NCBI RefSeq assembly: GCF_019669925.1
Contig: NZ_AP019779.1
Span: 310,001 to 374,000, forward strand
DNA from: Methanobrevibacter arboriphilus
Lineage (GTDB): Archaea; Methanobacteriota; Methanobacteria; Methanobacteriales; Methanobacteriaceae
DNA length: 64,000 nucleotides
Direction: 5' to 3'
Made by a program: the position numbers and the translations under genes
Part shown: one piece after another, positions 49,534-59,282 of the stretch
Position numbering within the stretch: position 1 is the stretch's first letter
Layout: every line of letters starts with the position of its first letter
Notes under the pieces: generated by a model
The model's input: only the letters and a program-made list of their open reading frames with translations
Databases searched by the model: none
Told to the model about the DNA's origin: nothing

Positions 49534-50352
49534 CTATTTTTCTAATTTTTTAATCATACCTTTAATTTCATTTAATTCATCCCGAGTTTTTTCAAACTTT
49601 TCTATTAACAATTTATTTTGCTCATCAAGTTCTTTATCTCGAGTAACTTTCTCTTCACGGAATTTTTGAAATATAGAACTTGCTAAAGATGCAGTAGCAA
49701 ATGTAGCAAAAGAAACTCCACTAACAATTAAAAAAGCAGCTGTAACTCTTCCAGCTAAAGTAAAAGGCACAATATCACCATATCCAGTAGTGGTTACTGA
49801 AACTAATGAAAACCAAATTGCATCTTCAAATACAACTATATTTGGATTAAGATTAAACTCAAAAATATAAAATAAAACAGACCCTATAATGAATATAGCA
49901 GTAATAGCAATTATACCATAGCCAAGCCCATTTTGTTTTGAGAATGAAATAAAATTAGATCCTAAAAGTTTCAAAGTATAAAGTAAAGCAAATAAATGTA
50001 AAATTCTAAAAACATACAATACTGTATAAACTCCTGCACCCATATCATACCCCCAAATAGAGAGAAAAATAAATTCAAATGGGATAACTGCAAGAATAAT
50101 TATTAATAAGTTAGGAAAATACTTTTTAATATTTTCAAAAAAGAAAAAATTGATAGCTAAAAAGAATATTAAAAGTATTGAAACAATTAAATCAAAGTTA
50201 GCAACAATATATTGATTATAATGTTGAAAAGGGAATATTGACCCTAAAACTAAAATAACTATGTCTGCAATAATCAAAAACAAAAATATTGTCAATAATG
50301 CCTGAAAAATGTTTCCTATAGTATTTTTAAGCTGATAATTAATTATAAACAC
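49534..50352 (-). CDS. Six-helix potassium channel with coiled-coil tail
   Basis: A 272-aa voltage-gated-type K+ channel. Helices S1-S4 occupy about 12-130, with few basic residues in S4 (FRILHLFALLYTLKLL), so voltage sensing may be weak. Then S5, the selectivity filter TTTGYGD (about 188) and S6. A charged coiled coil (about 225-270) follows. The GTG at 50352 directly touches the ribosome site GGTGG; ATA at 50346 is in frame, 6 nt after it, and may be the real start (270 aa). It sets membrane K+ permeability. Confidence 0.87.
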   Translation of the reverse strand: MFIINYQLKNTIGNIFQALLTIFLFLIIADIVILVLGSIFPFQHYNQYIVANFDLIVSILLIFFLAINFFFFENIKKYFPNLLIIILAVIPFEFIFLSIWGYDMGAGVYTVLYVFRILHLFALLYTLKLLGSNFISFSKQNGLGYGIIAITAIFIIGSVLFYIFEFNLNPNIVVFEDAIWFSLVSVTTTGYGDIVPFTLAGRVTAAFLIVSGVSFATFATASLASSIFQKFREEKVTRDKELDEQNKLLIEKFEKTRDELNEIKGMIKKLEK

Positions 50353-50605
50353 CCACCAAATGTTACTAAACTTCTTAAAATATTTACAATCGAATAAAAA
50401 TATTAAATTTAAATTAAATTTAAAAATTACATAAAATTCAGATTTAAAAATTGAATTTAAATTTAGATTTAAAGATTACATTAAAATTTTATTTTTAATC
50501 AAACCAGTTATATATTTTTATTAGAGCTATTAATATATGAATATTTCTAAAAATAAAATATAATAAGAATAATTGGAAAATATTAGAAAATTAAAAATTG
50601 AGATA

Positions 50606-51568
50606 TTATAAAAAATTTTTTCTTTTGCTAAATAGCAAAATTTGAGATATAATAGCTAAAACTGGTAGTTCTATTAAAGGCCCTATAACTAATGCTAAAG
50701 CAACTAAAGGTTGATTTGGAAAAGCTATTACAGCTATAGCTAAAGCAATTGGAGAATTTCTTGCAAGGGTAGTCATAGATAAGCTAACTGAATCTGCATA
50801 ACAAAAATTTAATTTGTTAGTTAACAATCTACCTATAAAAAAGTTTAAAATGAAAAATAAAAACATTGGAATAAGTAAAAGTAAAATAACCCACAAATTA
50901 TTAACCAATAAATAACCATTTGAAGCAAACATACAAAAAATAGCTAAACTCAAAAAAATAATTTGAGAAGACTCAAAAAAACTAAAAAAATTATCTTTAA
51001 AACGATTTAATGATTTCATATTTGTAAAAAGATATCTAGCTATTTGAGCTAAAATAAATGGTAAAAAAACCATAAGTAATATGCTTTCAAGTAAAATTCC
51101 ATAATCAAATGAACCAAAAACACCAAAAAATAATAATAAATATATTGGAAGAAGTATTATTTGTAATATTAAATTTAAAGGAAGAATTGAAGTAGAAAGA
51201 GGAAGATTTCCTTTAGCAATATCTGTAAAAATCAGATACCAATCAGTACAAGGAGTCACCATCAACATTATAAACCCAACCCAAATATCTATATGTTGAT
51301 TTAGAAAGATAGCTCCAAGAATATAAGCAAATAAAGGAGTCCAAATAAAATTCATTAAAAGAGTAACTTTTGCAAATTTAAAATTAGAGAAACTCTTCTT
51401 AAAATCTTTAAGAGATATAGATCCAAATATACCAAATAGCATCAAAAATAAAAAAGGTATTATAAAATAGCCAGCACTATTATTAATTATTGATAGTTGT
51501 CCAAAAACTAGCCCAAATATTATAGCAACAAGTATTATAATGGATTGAAATTTTTCTAAAGCATTCAT
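50606..51568 (-). CDS. ACR3/bile-acid-symporter-type carrier
   Basis: A 320-aa protein with about ten membrane helices of the BASS/ACR3 superfamily. MLMVTPCTDWYLIF (about 100-113) matches the conserved PCT loop of ACR3 arsenite exporters, and TTLARNSPIALAIA (about 267-280) the second unwound-helix region. The substrate could be arsenite or an organic anion; no ars regulator or reductase is next to it. The ATG lacks a clear ribosome site. Not obviously in an operon. Confidence 0.8.
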   Translation of the reverse strand: MNALEKFQSIIILVAIIFGLVFGQLSIINNSAGYFIIPFLFLMLFGIFGSISLKDFKKSFSNFKFAKVTLLMNFIWTPLFAYILGAIFLNQHIDIWVGFIMLMVTPCTDWYLIFTDIAKGNLPLSTSILPLNLILQIILLPIYLLLFFGVFGSFDYGILLESILLMVFLPFILAQIARYLFTNMKSLNRFKDNFFSFFESSQIIFLSLAIFCMFASNGYLLVNNLWVILLLLIPMFLFFILNFFIGRLLTNKLNFCYADSVSLSMTTLARNSPIALAIAVIAFPNQPLVALALVIGPLIELPVLAIISQILLFSKRKNFL

Positions 51569-51914
51569 ATTATCGGTTGGAATAAATCTGTTAGAATAAA
51601 TTATAATATTTTAAAGAATCATTGAATTTTAGAACTTTACAAATAAGTCTTATTAATATAAGATTATATGAATAGTAATAAAAACTATACAAATAGTAAT
51701 AAAAATTATATAAATATTAATAACTTGATATGAGTATTAATAAATATTAAATTAAATATTAATAAATTTTGTAATTATTAAAATAAATATTATAATATTT
51801 TAATATATATTATAATGTTTATATTATTATAATAATTATATATTATTAATATGATATAATATTACTACTACTTATAATGTTAATATTACGGCAGATATTA
51901 AAATTATTTATAAA
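51569..51914. other. AT-rich spacer
   Basis: No gene seen. It consists of long TATTATAATA-type runs, with ATAAAAACTATACAAATAGT-like near-repeats at about 51675-51720. Confidence 0.4.
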
Positions 51915-52109
51915 TTATTCTTTCTTCTTTTTAAAACTAAGTTTATCTTTTAAAGAATCAATAAATTTAAACTCTGTCTCATATTCTGGTGAATTACCAT
52001 ATCCACAATTAGGACAATGTACTGTCTGACATTCTCTTTTTCCACAGCCCTGACAGCTTCTACCAATAATTTTCTCATCAAATTCATAGCCACACATTCT
52101 ACATTGCAT
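51915..52109 (-). CDS. Small zinc-ribbon protein beside feoB
   Basis: A 64-aa protein with three Cys pairs: CRMCG (about 3), CQGCG (about 19) and CPNCG (about 33), plus CQTVHC. It is one or two compact zinc- or iron-binding knuckles. A charged tail (FIDSLKDKLSFKKKKE) follows. GGTGGTGAG precedes the ATG. It lies 267 nt downstream of feoB on the same strand, so it may be an Feo accessory protein, analogous in position to FeoC, but the function is inferred from position only. Confidence 0.75.
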   Translation of the reverse strand: MQCRMCGYEFDEKIIGRSCQGCGKRECQTVHCPNCGYGNSPEYETEFKFIDSLKDKLSFKKKKE

Positions 52110-52376
52110 ATTCTCACCACCACTTAAATAATATATAAGTTACTTATAATAATTAAATTTTTTAAATATAATAAAAATAAAGAAAAAATATACACAAATT
52201 GATTTGAATATAATTATAAAATTAAATAAAAATTTCAATAAAAATGAAATTTTGTTAAAATAAAATTTTAATTAAAATAAAAATAAAATTGTATTAAAGT
52301 AAAAGTCTATATTAAAATAAAAATAAAGGATAAAAATCCTTTATAAAACTTTTACAAGATATATCAATCAGTTATA

Positions 52377-54392
52377 TCAACCAAAACCTAAAAGGGTTCC
52401 ACCTTGATATACAATGAACGACACAATATATGCAGTTACTGTAGTAACACCTACCATGGCTAATGGCCATCTCCAAGAGTTTGTTTCTTGTTTTATAGTA
52501 CCCAAAGCTGCAAAACATGGAACATATAGTAATACAAATACTAAGAACGCATATGCAGAAAGCGGTGTGAAAATCTCATGCATTGCCGATTCAATGCCCG
52601 CTCCTTCTTCAGCAACTCCGAAGAGGGAACTGAAAGTTCCTACAACCACCTCCTTAGCTACTACACCAAATATTAAAGCTACAGAAGGTTGCCATTCACC
52701 AAATCCTAATGGTCCAAAAATTGGAGCTACAACAGTACCAATCTGTCCAATTACAGATTCTTGAGATCCATAATCAACTCCAACTGGTACACTACTTAAA
52801 ACCCACACTACAATAGAAGCTGCAAGGATAATTGTACCTGCTTTTCTAATGAAACCATAACCTTTTTCCCAAGTATGAATAAGTACACCTTTTATAGAAG
52901 GCAGCTTATAAGAAGGTAATTCCATAACAAAAGGAGTTGTAATTCCCTTAAATGCAGTGTTTTTAAGAATTGCAGCAATTATAATAGCTACAGCTATTCC
53001 AAGAAGATATAACGAGAATATAACTTCACCTTGGAAAGCAGTAAAGAAAGCAGCGACAAATAATACATAAACAGGTAATCTAGCAGTACAAGACATGAAA
53101 GGAATTATCATCATTGTTAATATCCTATCTCTTTCATGCTCCATTGTCCTAGTAGCCATAATTCCTGGAACACCACATCCAAATCCTAAAATCATTGGAA
53201 TAAATGCTTTTCCATGAAGACCTACAAATTTATGCATGATCCTATCCATAACAAAAGCAGCTCTTGCAAGGTATCCTGAATCTTCAAGAATACTAATCAT
53301 CAAAAACATCAAAAATATTTGAGGTAAAAATACAAGTACTCCACCAACACCACCTATAATACCATCAACAAGTAGTGAAGAAAACCAAGATTCACCAAGC
53401 ACTGCTAATATACCATCTCCAAGCATGACAAATCCAGTATCAAGAAGATCTTGGAATGGTGCTCCAACAGTAAAAGTAATTTGAAATATAATCCACATTA
53501 TAACTAAAAATATTGGAAGTCCTAATATTCTATTAGTAACTACTCTATCAATTTTTTCAGTGATTGTCTGTTTTTCTACTTCTGGTTTAGTAATAGCTTC
53601 TTTAACCAAACCATCAATATAAGAATATCTATAATTAGCAACAACTTCTTCAGAAGACTCGCCAAAAACATTTTTAAAATGTTTTTTTAATTTTTCAACT
53701 TCATTGAATATTTCAATAAAGTTTGAAGCAGTTTTAACTTTTTCAACTATTATATCATCATCTTCTAACAGTTTTATAGCTGTCCATGATGATGGAACAT
53801 CAGATAATTCTTTATTCTTTTCAATAAGATTTTTAAGATCATCAAGATGTTCAGTTAACTCTGTACCATAAACTAATTTTTTACTACTATCAATAGGGTT
53901 TTTAGCAGCATTTTGAACGGCTTCCAATAATTCTTCTTTTCCAGTATTATCAATAGCCTCAATCTCTACAACAGGAACTCCTAAAAGTTCAGATAACATA
54001 TTTGTATCGATATCATATTCTTTCTTTTTAGCAAATTTATTCATATTAAGAGCAATGACTAAATTTGCACCAAGTTCCATCATTTGAGTAGTTAAATATA
54101 AATTTCTCTCAATATTAGTTGCATCAATAATATTAACTATAACATCTGAATTTTCATCAACAATAAAATCTCTAGAAACTATCTCTTCAATAGAATGAGC
54201 ACTAAGAGCATAATTTCCTGGAAGATCAATTACATCAATTCTCGAATCGTTGAAATTTAGATGACCTTCTGCTTTTTCTACTGTTTTACCAGGCCAATTT
54301 CCAACATGCTGTCTAAGACCAGTCAATTGATTGAATAAAGTTGTTTTACCCACATTAGGATTTCCAGCTAATCCTATTTTTATACTATTCAT
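52377..54392 (-). CDS. feoB: Ferrous iron transporter FeoB
   Basis: A 671-aa Fe2+ permease. The N-terminal G-domain has G1 GNPNVGKTT (about 9-17) and G3 DLPG (about 57). The G4 stretch reads [14 protein letters not shown] where other FeoB proteins have NxxD, so the guanine-specifying Asp is Lys here. A helical spacer domain covers about 170-265. The membrane domain contains two gate motifs, including [14 protein letters not shown] and YVPCFAALG. feoA lies upstream on the same strand (207-nt gap). GGTGG sits 6 nt before the ATG. Probably iron-repressed via the operators upstream of feoA. Confidence 0.97.
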   Translation of the reverse strand: MNSIKIGLAGNPNVGKTTLFNQLTGLRQHVGNWPGKTVEKAEGHLNFNDSRIDVIDLPGNYALSAHSIEEIVSRDFIVDENSDVIVNIIDATNIERNLYLTTQMMELGANLVIALNMNKFAKKKEYDIDTNMLSELLGVPVVEIEAIDNTGKEELLEAVQNAAKNPIDSSKKLVYGTELTEHLDDLKNLIEKNKELSDVPSSWTAIKLLEDDDIIVEKVKTASNFIEIFNEVEKLKKHFKNVFGESSEEVVANYRYSYIDGLVKEAITKPEVEKQTITEKIDRVVTNRILGLPIFLVIMWIIFQITFTVGAPFQDLLDTGFVMLGDGILAVLGESWFSSLLVDGIIGGVGGVLVFLPQIFLMFLMISILEDSGYLARAAFVMDRIMHKFVGLHGKAFIPMILGFGCGVPGIMATRTMEHERDRILTMMIIPFMSCTARLPVYVLFVAAFFTAFQGEVIFSLYLLGIAVAIIIAAILKNTAFKGITTPFVMELPSYKLPSIKGVLIHTWEKGYGFIRKAGTIILAASIVVWVLSSVPVGVDYGSQESVIGQIGTVVAPIFGPLGFGEWQPSVALIFGVVAKEVVVGTFSSLFGVAEEGAGIESAMHEIFTPLSAYAFLVFVLLYVPCFAALGTIKQETNSWRWPLAMVGVTTVTAYIVSFIVYQGGTLLGFG

Positions 54393-54599
54393 TAATTTCC
54401 ACCTTATTAAAAATGATAAATTTATGGAAAAATCAAGTATGAACTAAAAATTATTTTAAATAATTACTTTAAATATTCTTAAATATTATTTCTTTTTAAA
54501 TATTTTTATTAAATATTATTTTAAATAAATATTTTTTAAATAAATATTATTTTAAATTATTTAAAAAATTAATATATTTTTATTTTTAAAAATTAAAAA

Positions 54600-54860
54600 T
54601 CAGTTCACCACTTGAACTTTGATATTTTCTGCCTCATTTTTACGAAGACAAATTGAATATCCTTTTAATCTAAATTTAATAGGATCTCCTAAAGGAGCTA
54701 CTTTTTCTAAAGTAATTTCAGAACCTTTAACAAACCCCATACCTAAAAGATGCCTTTTTAATTCAACATCTCCTCTATCAGAAAAAGAAACAATAGTTCC
54801 TCTTTCACCATTTTTAAGTTGATTTAATGTTTTTATTGAATTAATATTTTTTTCCTCCAT
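54600..54860 (-). CDS. feoA: Ferrous iron transport protein FeoA
   Basis: An 86-aa SH3-like cytoplasmic partner of FeoB: TLNQLKNGERGTIVSF, RHLLGMGFVKGSEITLEKVAPLGDPI and a final FRLKGYSICLRKNEAENI. Full length for the family. AGGTGA lies about 5 nt before the ATG. It is the first gene of the feo operon and directly follows the iron-operator array (54996-55317). Confidence 0.96.
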   Translation of the reverse strand: MEEKNINSIKTLNQLKNGERGTIVSFSDRGDVELKRHLLGMGFVKGSEITLEKVAPLGDPIKFRLKGYSICLRKNEAENIKVQVVN

Positions 54861-54995
54861 TTTTTCACCTTTTCACTTTGATTTAAATTAATTAAAAATA
54901 ATTTAAAGATTTAATTTATCTAAAAATTTATAAATAATCTAAAAATATTATAAATAAGTCTAAGTATAAAATAAATTTACTTAATATAATAAAAA

Positions 54996-55317
54996 TTTAG
55001 GAATGCCTAAATGATAATCGATATTTCTAGAAATCGATATTTTTAAACATTATATTTTTATTATTTCAATTAATTTTCATACTTAGAATAAATATATTTG
55101 ATAATACCTAAATTTATTTATATTTAGGAATGCCTAAATGAAAGTTCTTATTTAGGAATACCTAAAGACAATTTTATATTTCTAGTATTTAGTATATAAA
55201 TTTTTAGGTAAAGTTAGGTGAACAAAAATTGTATTATAAAATCTATTAAATTTAGGTAAGCCTAAACTAGTACTATATTATTATTTCATCATATATAAAT
55301 GTTTAGGTTATACTAAA
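54996..55317. promoter_or_regulatory. Array of six DtxR/IdeR-like iron operators
   Basis: Palindromes of TTTAGG-N4-CCTAAA type: TTTAGGAATGCCTAAA at 54996-55011 and 55123-55138; TTTAGGAATACCTAAA at 55151-55166; TTTAGGTAAGCCTAAA at 55251-55266; TTTAGGTTATACTAAA at 55302-55317. A direct half-site pair (TTAGGTAAAGTTAGGT) lies at 55204-55219 and a lone CCTAAA at 55107. They resemble the bacterial DtxR box (TTAGGTTAGGCTAACCTAA). They lie 135-457 nt upstream of feoA, in the gap 54861-55489, which holds no gene. Confidence 0.75.
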
Positions 55318-55489
55318 AATATAAAAAATATAGAAATAAAAAAAACTAAAAAATTAAAAATATTAAAAATAATAAAAATATTAAAATTTATAAAAATAAT
55401 AACAAAATTATAAAAAATTATAAAAAATTATTAAAAAGTATTAACAAGTATTAAAAATCAATTAAAAAAGTAGATTGATCATGAAAGTA

Positions 55490-56212
55490 TTAAGTAACCG
55501 TATAATCAAGATTACCCTCATTATATAATCTTTGTAAGTCAGATAAATGACTAATTTCATAAGGGTAATACCTATTAGATAAATAAGGCCAAATCAATCC
55601 TTTTGCAACATAATAATATGCACCGAAACGACCATATTGTTTCCAAGAAATCTGAGTATAAAGTGGAAATCCACAGCCAGGATTAAGATAAGGACCTTCA
55701 GCTCGAACAGTTCCATGATAAAACATAGGAATAGGTCCTTCTTGACCATAATTTTTAGCTTCTTGATCAACATAAGCTAAAGCTTCATCAAGAGTTTGGA
55801 ATGATATTCCATCAGCCCTATAAGTATATCTGTCCTCTGGAATTCCGAATAAAAATGTGTAAAGAACTTCTCCCCAATCAACATAAGTTTTATAAGTCGA
55901 AGGATCAACAAATGCTAATTCTAAAACTTTTACTTCTCCAGAGGAAGATAAAGGACTTTCCTGAACAAACTGACGATAATTAGAATCTCCCCCATAGTGA
56001 ACAACCAAAACACATTTTGAACCAGTTTTAGCTGCATACTCACCAAGTACTTCAGCATTACCATGGTTTGGGAACATATCTGGATTTCCTAATTTTGTTA
56101 CTGTAAGACGTCCAACTGGCTCAACAAGACTAAGTTGAGTCATCCCCCATAAATATGCTCCAAAAATTAATATAAGAGCCATAATAATTGTAATCAAAGT
56201 TGATCTTTTCAT
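55490..56212 (-). CDS. Anchored extracytoplasmic protein, unknown function
   Basis: A 240-aa protein starting MKRSTLIT at 56212 (after GTGATAAA); a start nine codons upstream is possible but less apt. An N-terminal helix (LITIIMALILIFGAYLWGM) anchors an outside domain with an unusual, less AT-biased composition. Motifs: PNHGNAEVLGEYAA, VVHYGGDSNYRQFVQ, DWGEVLYTFLFG, GPIPMFYHGTVRAEGPYLNPGCGFPLYTQISWKQYG. I do not recognise the family. The strong Trp/Tyr/Gly conservation pattern suggests a conserved methanogen envelope protein. Confidence 0.75.
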   Translation of the reverse strand: MKRSTLITIIMALILIFGAYLWGMTQLSLVEPVGRLTVTKLGNPDMFPNHGNAEVLGEYAAKTGSKCVLVVHYGGDSNYRQFVQESPLSSSGEVKVLELAFVDPSTYKTYVDWGEVLYTFLFGIPEDRYTYRADGISFQTLDEALAYVDQEAKNYGQEGPIPMFYHGTVRAEGPYLNPGCGFPLYTQISWKQYGRFGAYYYVAKGLIWPYLSNRYYPYEISHLSDLQRLYNEGNLDYTVT

Positions 56213-56239
56213 TTTATCACAAAAAATAGTTATCGTCAA

Positions 56240-56599
56240 AAATTAGTATTATAAAATATAGATATGCTGTTATAAAAGTTTTGTAAGTTCTACTATAAAA
56301 AATTTTAGATTTTTATAATATAGATTATAATAATTTCTATAATAAATAAATTATTTATATTTATTGAATGAATTATGATTTATTGGATAAATTACAGTTA
56401 ATTAATAAATAACAATAAATTTAATAAATAATCATAATAAAAATTTAAAAATAGCTTAAAAATGACTATAAATAAACAAAAAATACAAATAAACAAAAAT
56501 AGAATTAAATAAAAATACAATTAAATAAAAAACACAAATAAAAATAATAGATGAAAATTAAAATAAAATTAATACAAATAATACAAAATATAAATAAAA
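56240..56599. other. AT-rich leader and spacer
   Basis: No gene seen. It contains the promoter side of the anchored-protein gene and A-rich repeats (AAATAAAAATACAATT type near 56470-56560). On the minus strand this lies downstream of the candidate small RNA. Confidence 0.45.
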
Positions 56600-56690
56600 A
56601 AAAAATAAAAAACTCCATTAATAATAGATAAGGGAAAAACCCAAATCTAATATAACAGTTCATGTATGATAAACTAAGGAGTTGGACCCA
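56600..56690 (-). ncRNA. Candidate structured small RNA with own promoter and terminator
   Basis: On the minus strand, a TATA-like TTTAAATA (56721-56714) lies 24-31 nt before GGGTCC (56689), a good archaeal promoter distance. The following 75 nt can fold into a closed shape. The outer stem is AACTCC (56683-56678) with GGAGTT (56616-56611), extended by TTA/TAA. Inside is a hairpin AGAT-AA-GGG / CCC-AA-ATCT (56648-56626). The outer stem is followed at once by TTTTTTATTTTTTTTTT. This is the least AT-rich patch of the gap. No known RNA family was recognised; it is not an obvious C/D or H/ACA guide RNA. Confidence 0.55.
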
Positions 56691-56887
56691 TAAATATAAT
56701 ATAAACTTTATAGTATTTAAAGTTTACTTGAAATTTTATAAAATGAAATTGATAAAATTAAAATAAAATTAAGTTAGTTAATTTAATAATTAAGCTAAAT
56801 AAGTTAATGATTAATTTAAATAATTTAATTAAGTTAAAAATCAAGCTATATAAAATGGATTAAATTACAACCATATTATAAAATATA

Positions 56888-57340
56888 TCACAATTTTTTC
56901 TTCATGCAAACACAAAGTTCATTGCCAACAAAGGGAGGATAATTTTCAATTAAATTATAATTTAATTTAGAATAAAAAGAAATAGCTATTGGCATGTGAA
57001 TATTTGTTTCTAAAATAATAAAATCATATCCCTCTATTTTACTCTCTTCTTCTAACTTTTTAACAATAGTATTTCCTAATCCTTGATTTCTATAATCTTC
57101 TTTTACATAAAGATTCTTAAGTTCAACAGTATCTTTACAGTACTCTACAAAAGATCCACATGCAATTGGCAAATCATCATCAAAAACTAAAACAACAAAA
57201 TGATCTTTATAATCTAGACAAATATTCCTATAGTCAATTGCAATAGCTCCTAGAAGATCATTATAATAATCAGATTGTTCTTGATCAATTCTAATAAAAT
57301 TTTCATTATTTTCATCGGTAAAAACAATTTTTAAAACCAT
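56888..57340 (-). CDS. GNAT family N-acetyltransferase
   Basis: A 150-aa acetyltransferase using acetyl-CoA. Motif A is clear: LYVKEDYRNQGLGNTIVKKLEEE (the RNQGLG loop binds the cofactor, about residues 84-89), preceded by the substrate strand DDDLPIACGSFVEY. The C-terminal SKLNYNLIENYPPF completes the fold. Target amine unknown. The ATG has no clear ribosome site. It lies between the DUF3194 gene and the candidate small RNA on the same strand. Confidence 0.9.
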   Translation of the reverse strand: MVLKIVFTDENNENFIRIDQEQSDYYNDLLGAIAIDYRNICLDYKDHFVVLVFDDDLPIACGSFVEYCKDTVELKNLYVKEDYRNQGLGNTIVKKLEEESKIEGYDFIILETNIHMPIAISFYSKLNYNLIENYPPFVGNELCVCMKKKL

Positions 57341-57401
57341 ATAAAAGCCATAATATCGTTATTGCATAATAAGAATAGCTATCATCTAATTCTATACAAG
57401 C

Positions 57402-57686
57402 TTATTCTCTATAATTTTCATCAATAAAAACATCTAACTGATTATAAGCTTCCTCAATAGCTAACTCAATATCATCATTTTTGATTTTAGAAAGTTCATC
57501 AAGAGCAATATCAACATCAATATTAATATCTAACTCTTCATCATCATAACTAGCATCTATTTGAAGATCAAAATCTAAAACTTCTTTTGATGGAACTTTA
57601 GATAATATAATCTCATTAGCTTTATCTGAAAAATACTGTGAAATAATGTCTAAATCCTCTTGGGATAATTTTTTAAGTTTATTCAA
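57402..57686 (-). CDS. DUF3194 family protein
   Basis: A 94-aa acidic protein of an archaea-specific family commonly found next to prefoldin beta, as here. It has LSQEDLDIISQYFSDKANEI, then alternating acidic strands (DFDLQIDASY, LDINIDVDIALDEL). The start is TTG at 57686, 7 nt after GGGTG. Function is unknown; the context suggests protein folding or translation support. It is the last gene of the superoperon series in this window. Confidence 0.8.
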   Translation of the reverse strand: MNKLKKLSQEDLDIISQYFSDKANEIILSKVPSKEVLDFDLQIDASYDDEELDINIDVDIALDELSKIKNDDIELAIEEAYNQLDVFIDENYRE

Positions 57687-57928
57687 ATTGAAACACCCTA
57701 ATAAATATTAATTAAAGATTTAAGAAATAAAAAATATGTAAATAAAATTATATAAATAAAAAATAAGTAATAAAAATTAAAAACATCCCATAAATAATGA
57801 AAATGATAATAAATAATGAAAACTTATTAGAAATTTGTTTTTAAATATAAAAATATTCTAAGTATTTAAATATAAATATTTTAAATATAAAAATAACAAT
57901 TTTATTAAAGTTTAAAAGTTTGAACTAT

Positions 57929-58279
57929 TTATTGAGGAGCTTGATTTTGCATAGCTTCTTGGATTGAAGATTGCATCTCTTGAAGCTTTTTCATAACTCT
58001 TTCTTCTTGACGAGCCATAGTTTTTTCTCTTAATTTAAGAGTTTCTAGTTTTTCTTCAAGTTCTTCATTAATTTCAGTACGATTTACTTTAATTAGCAAG
58101 TTTCCAGCTGTTTTAAAAACCTCTGCATTTTCATCACTCTTTTTTAATTCTTCAAGAGCACTTTCAGTTTCTTGGATCTGAATATCTACATTTTGTTTCT
58201 GTACAGTTACAGCTTGAGCTTGCTGTTGTAATTGTTGAAATTGATTTAATTGATGTTGTATATTTTGAGGTACTTCCAT
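57929..58279 (-). CDS. pfdB: Prefoldin subunit beta
   Basis: A 116-aa chaperone subunit; six subunits (two alpha, four beta) form the jellyfish-shaped prefoldin that hands unfolded proteins to the thermosome. Two coiled-coil arms (about 5-50 and 70-108) flank the beta hairpin AEVFKTAGNLLIKVNRTEINEEL. Gln/Glu-rich as usual. AAGGTGAAAAT precedes the ATG. The conserved archaeal order DUF3194-pfdB-pcc1 is kept, although with wide spacers. Confidence 0.95.
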   Translation of the reverse strand: MEVPQNIQHQLNQFQQLQQQAQAVTVQKQNVDIQIQETESALEELKKSDENAEVFKTAGNLLIKVNRTEINEELEEKLETLKLREKTMARQEERVMKKLQEMQSSIQEAMQNQAPQ

Positions 58280-58854
58280 ATTTTCACCTTTTAGTTTAAT
58301 TAAACAATGAAATTAATCTAGAATAATAAAATAAAATTAGTTTAAAGAATTCAATCTATTATTACTTTATCTAATCATATTTATCTTTAATAAAAGTTCT
58401 ATATATAATATTAGTTTTTTATACAATATATATTATAGTTTTAAATTGTATTTTTAGTCTAATATTGGTTTAATCAACAATATTATTTTTTATTTAATAA
58501 TACTAACTGTATTTAATAATAATACTATTAACAAATAAACTTTATATTTAATATTATTATTTAATATTTTTATTTAATATTATTATTGATAGTATTATTA
58601 ATATTAATAATTATTAATTAAATATTTAATAATAATCAAATAGTTAATATTGTTTAATATTAATATATGCCTTTAATTTTTATATTTAATATTTAATTAT
58701 AATATTGAATGTTATATTTAATTTTAATCAACTTTTACAGATGATAAAAGACTTAATAAAAAATATAACAAAAAGATATAATAATAAATTATATCTATTA
58801 TAGTATTTATTATTATCTACATTATAGTGATAAATAATCTCATTATAATAATAT
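58280..58854. other. Long AT-only spacer in the superoperon
   Basis: 575 nt with no gene; mostly TATTTAATATTATTA-type simple sequence. It separates pcc1 from pfdB, which are normally close together in archaea, so pfdB probably has its own promoter here. Confidence 0.45.
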
Positions 58855-59148
58855 TCATTTAATTAAATCATTAACATCTAATGATACCATAATCCATTTA
58901 ATAGCAGAGTTGATAGAAGCACGAAATGAAGTAGCATCTTCAGAATCGATACTTATAATAAGTTTAGAATTATCTAGATTAATATACATGTTAGACCTAT
59001 AATCTGGAGAAGATTCAAATTCCAATAAAATAGAATCAAAGACAATTTTAGCTAATTTTTCATCTTCTAAATCTATTACGATATTACTTTCAACTGATTT
59101 TAAAGCATTAAAAGAAATTTCAGAAATATAAAAACCTCCACTAAACAC
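58855..59148 (-). CDS. pcc1: KEOPS complex subunit Pcc1
   Basis: A small dimerisation subunit of KEOPS, which makes the t6A modification on ANN-decoding tRNAs. Core features: SNIVIDLEDEKLAKIVFDSILLE and LIISIDSEDATSFRASINSAIKW, typical for archaeal Pcc1. GTG at 59148 gives 97 aa but has no ribosome site and lies upstream of GGAGG (59139-59135). ATT at 59127 is in frame, 7 nt after GGAGG, and gives 90 aa (SEISFNALKS after the start). No ATG, GTG or TTG lies between them. Confidence 0.88.
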   Translation of the reverse strand: MFSGGFYISEISFNALKSVESNIVIDLEDEKLAKIVFDSILLEFESSPDYRSNMYINLDNSKLIISIDSEDATSFRASINSAIKWIMVSLDVNDLIK

Positions 59149-59282
59149 TATTAAAAATATCTATTAAGAAAAAATATATTATACCGTTTAAAATTAATAT
59201 AAATATCTAATACTAGATATCTAATAATGATTAATCAATAGAACACCATTAACCAACACAACAATATTAATCAATATAAATA

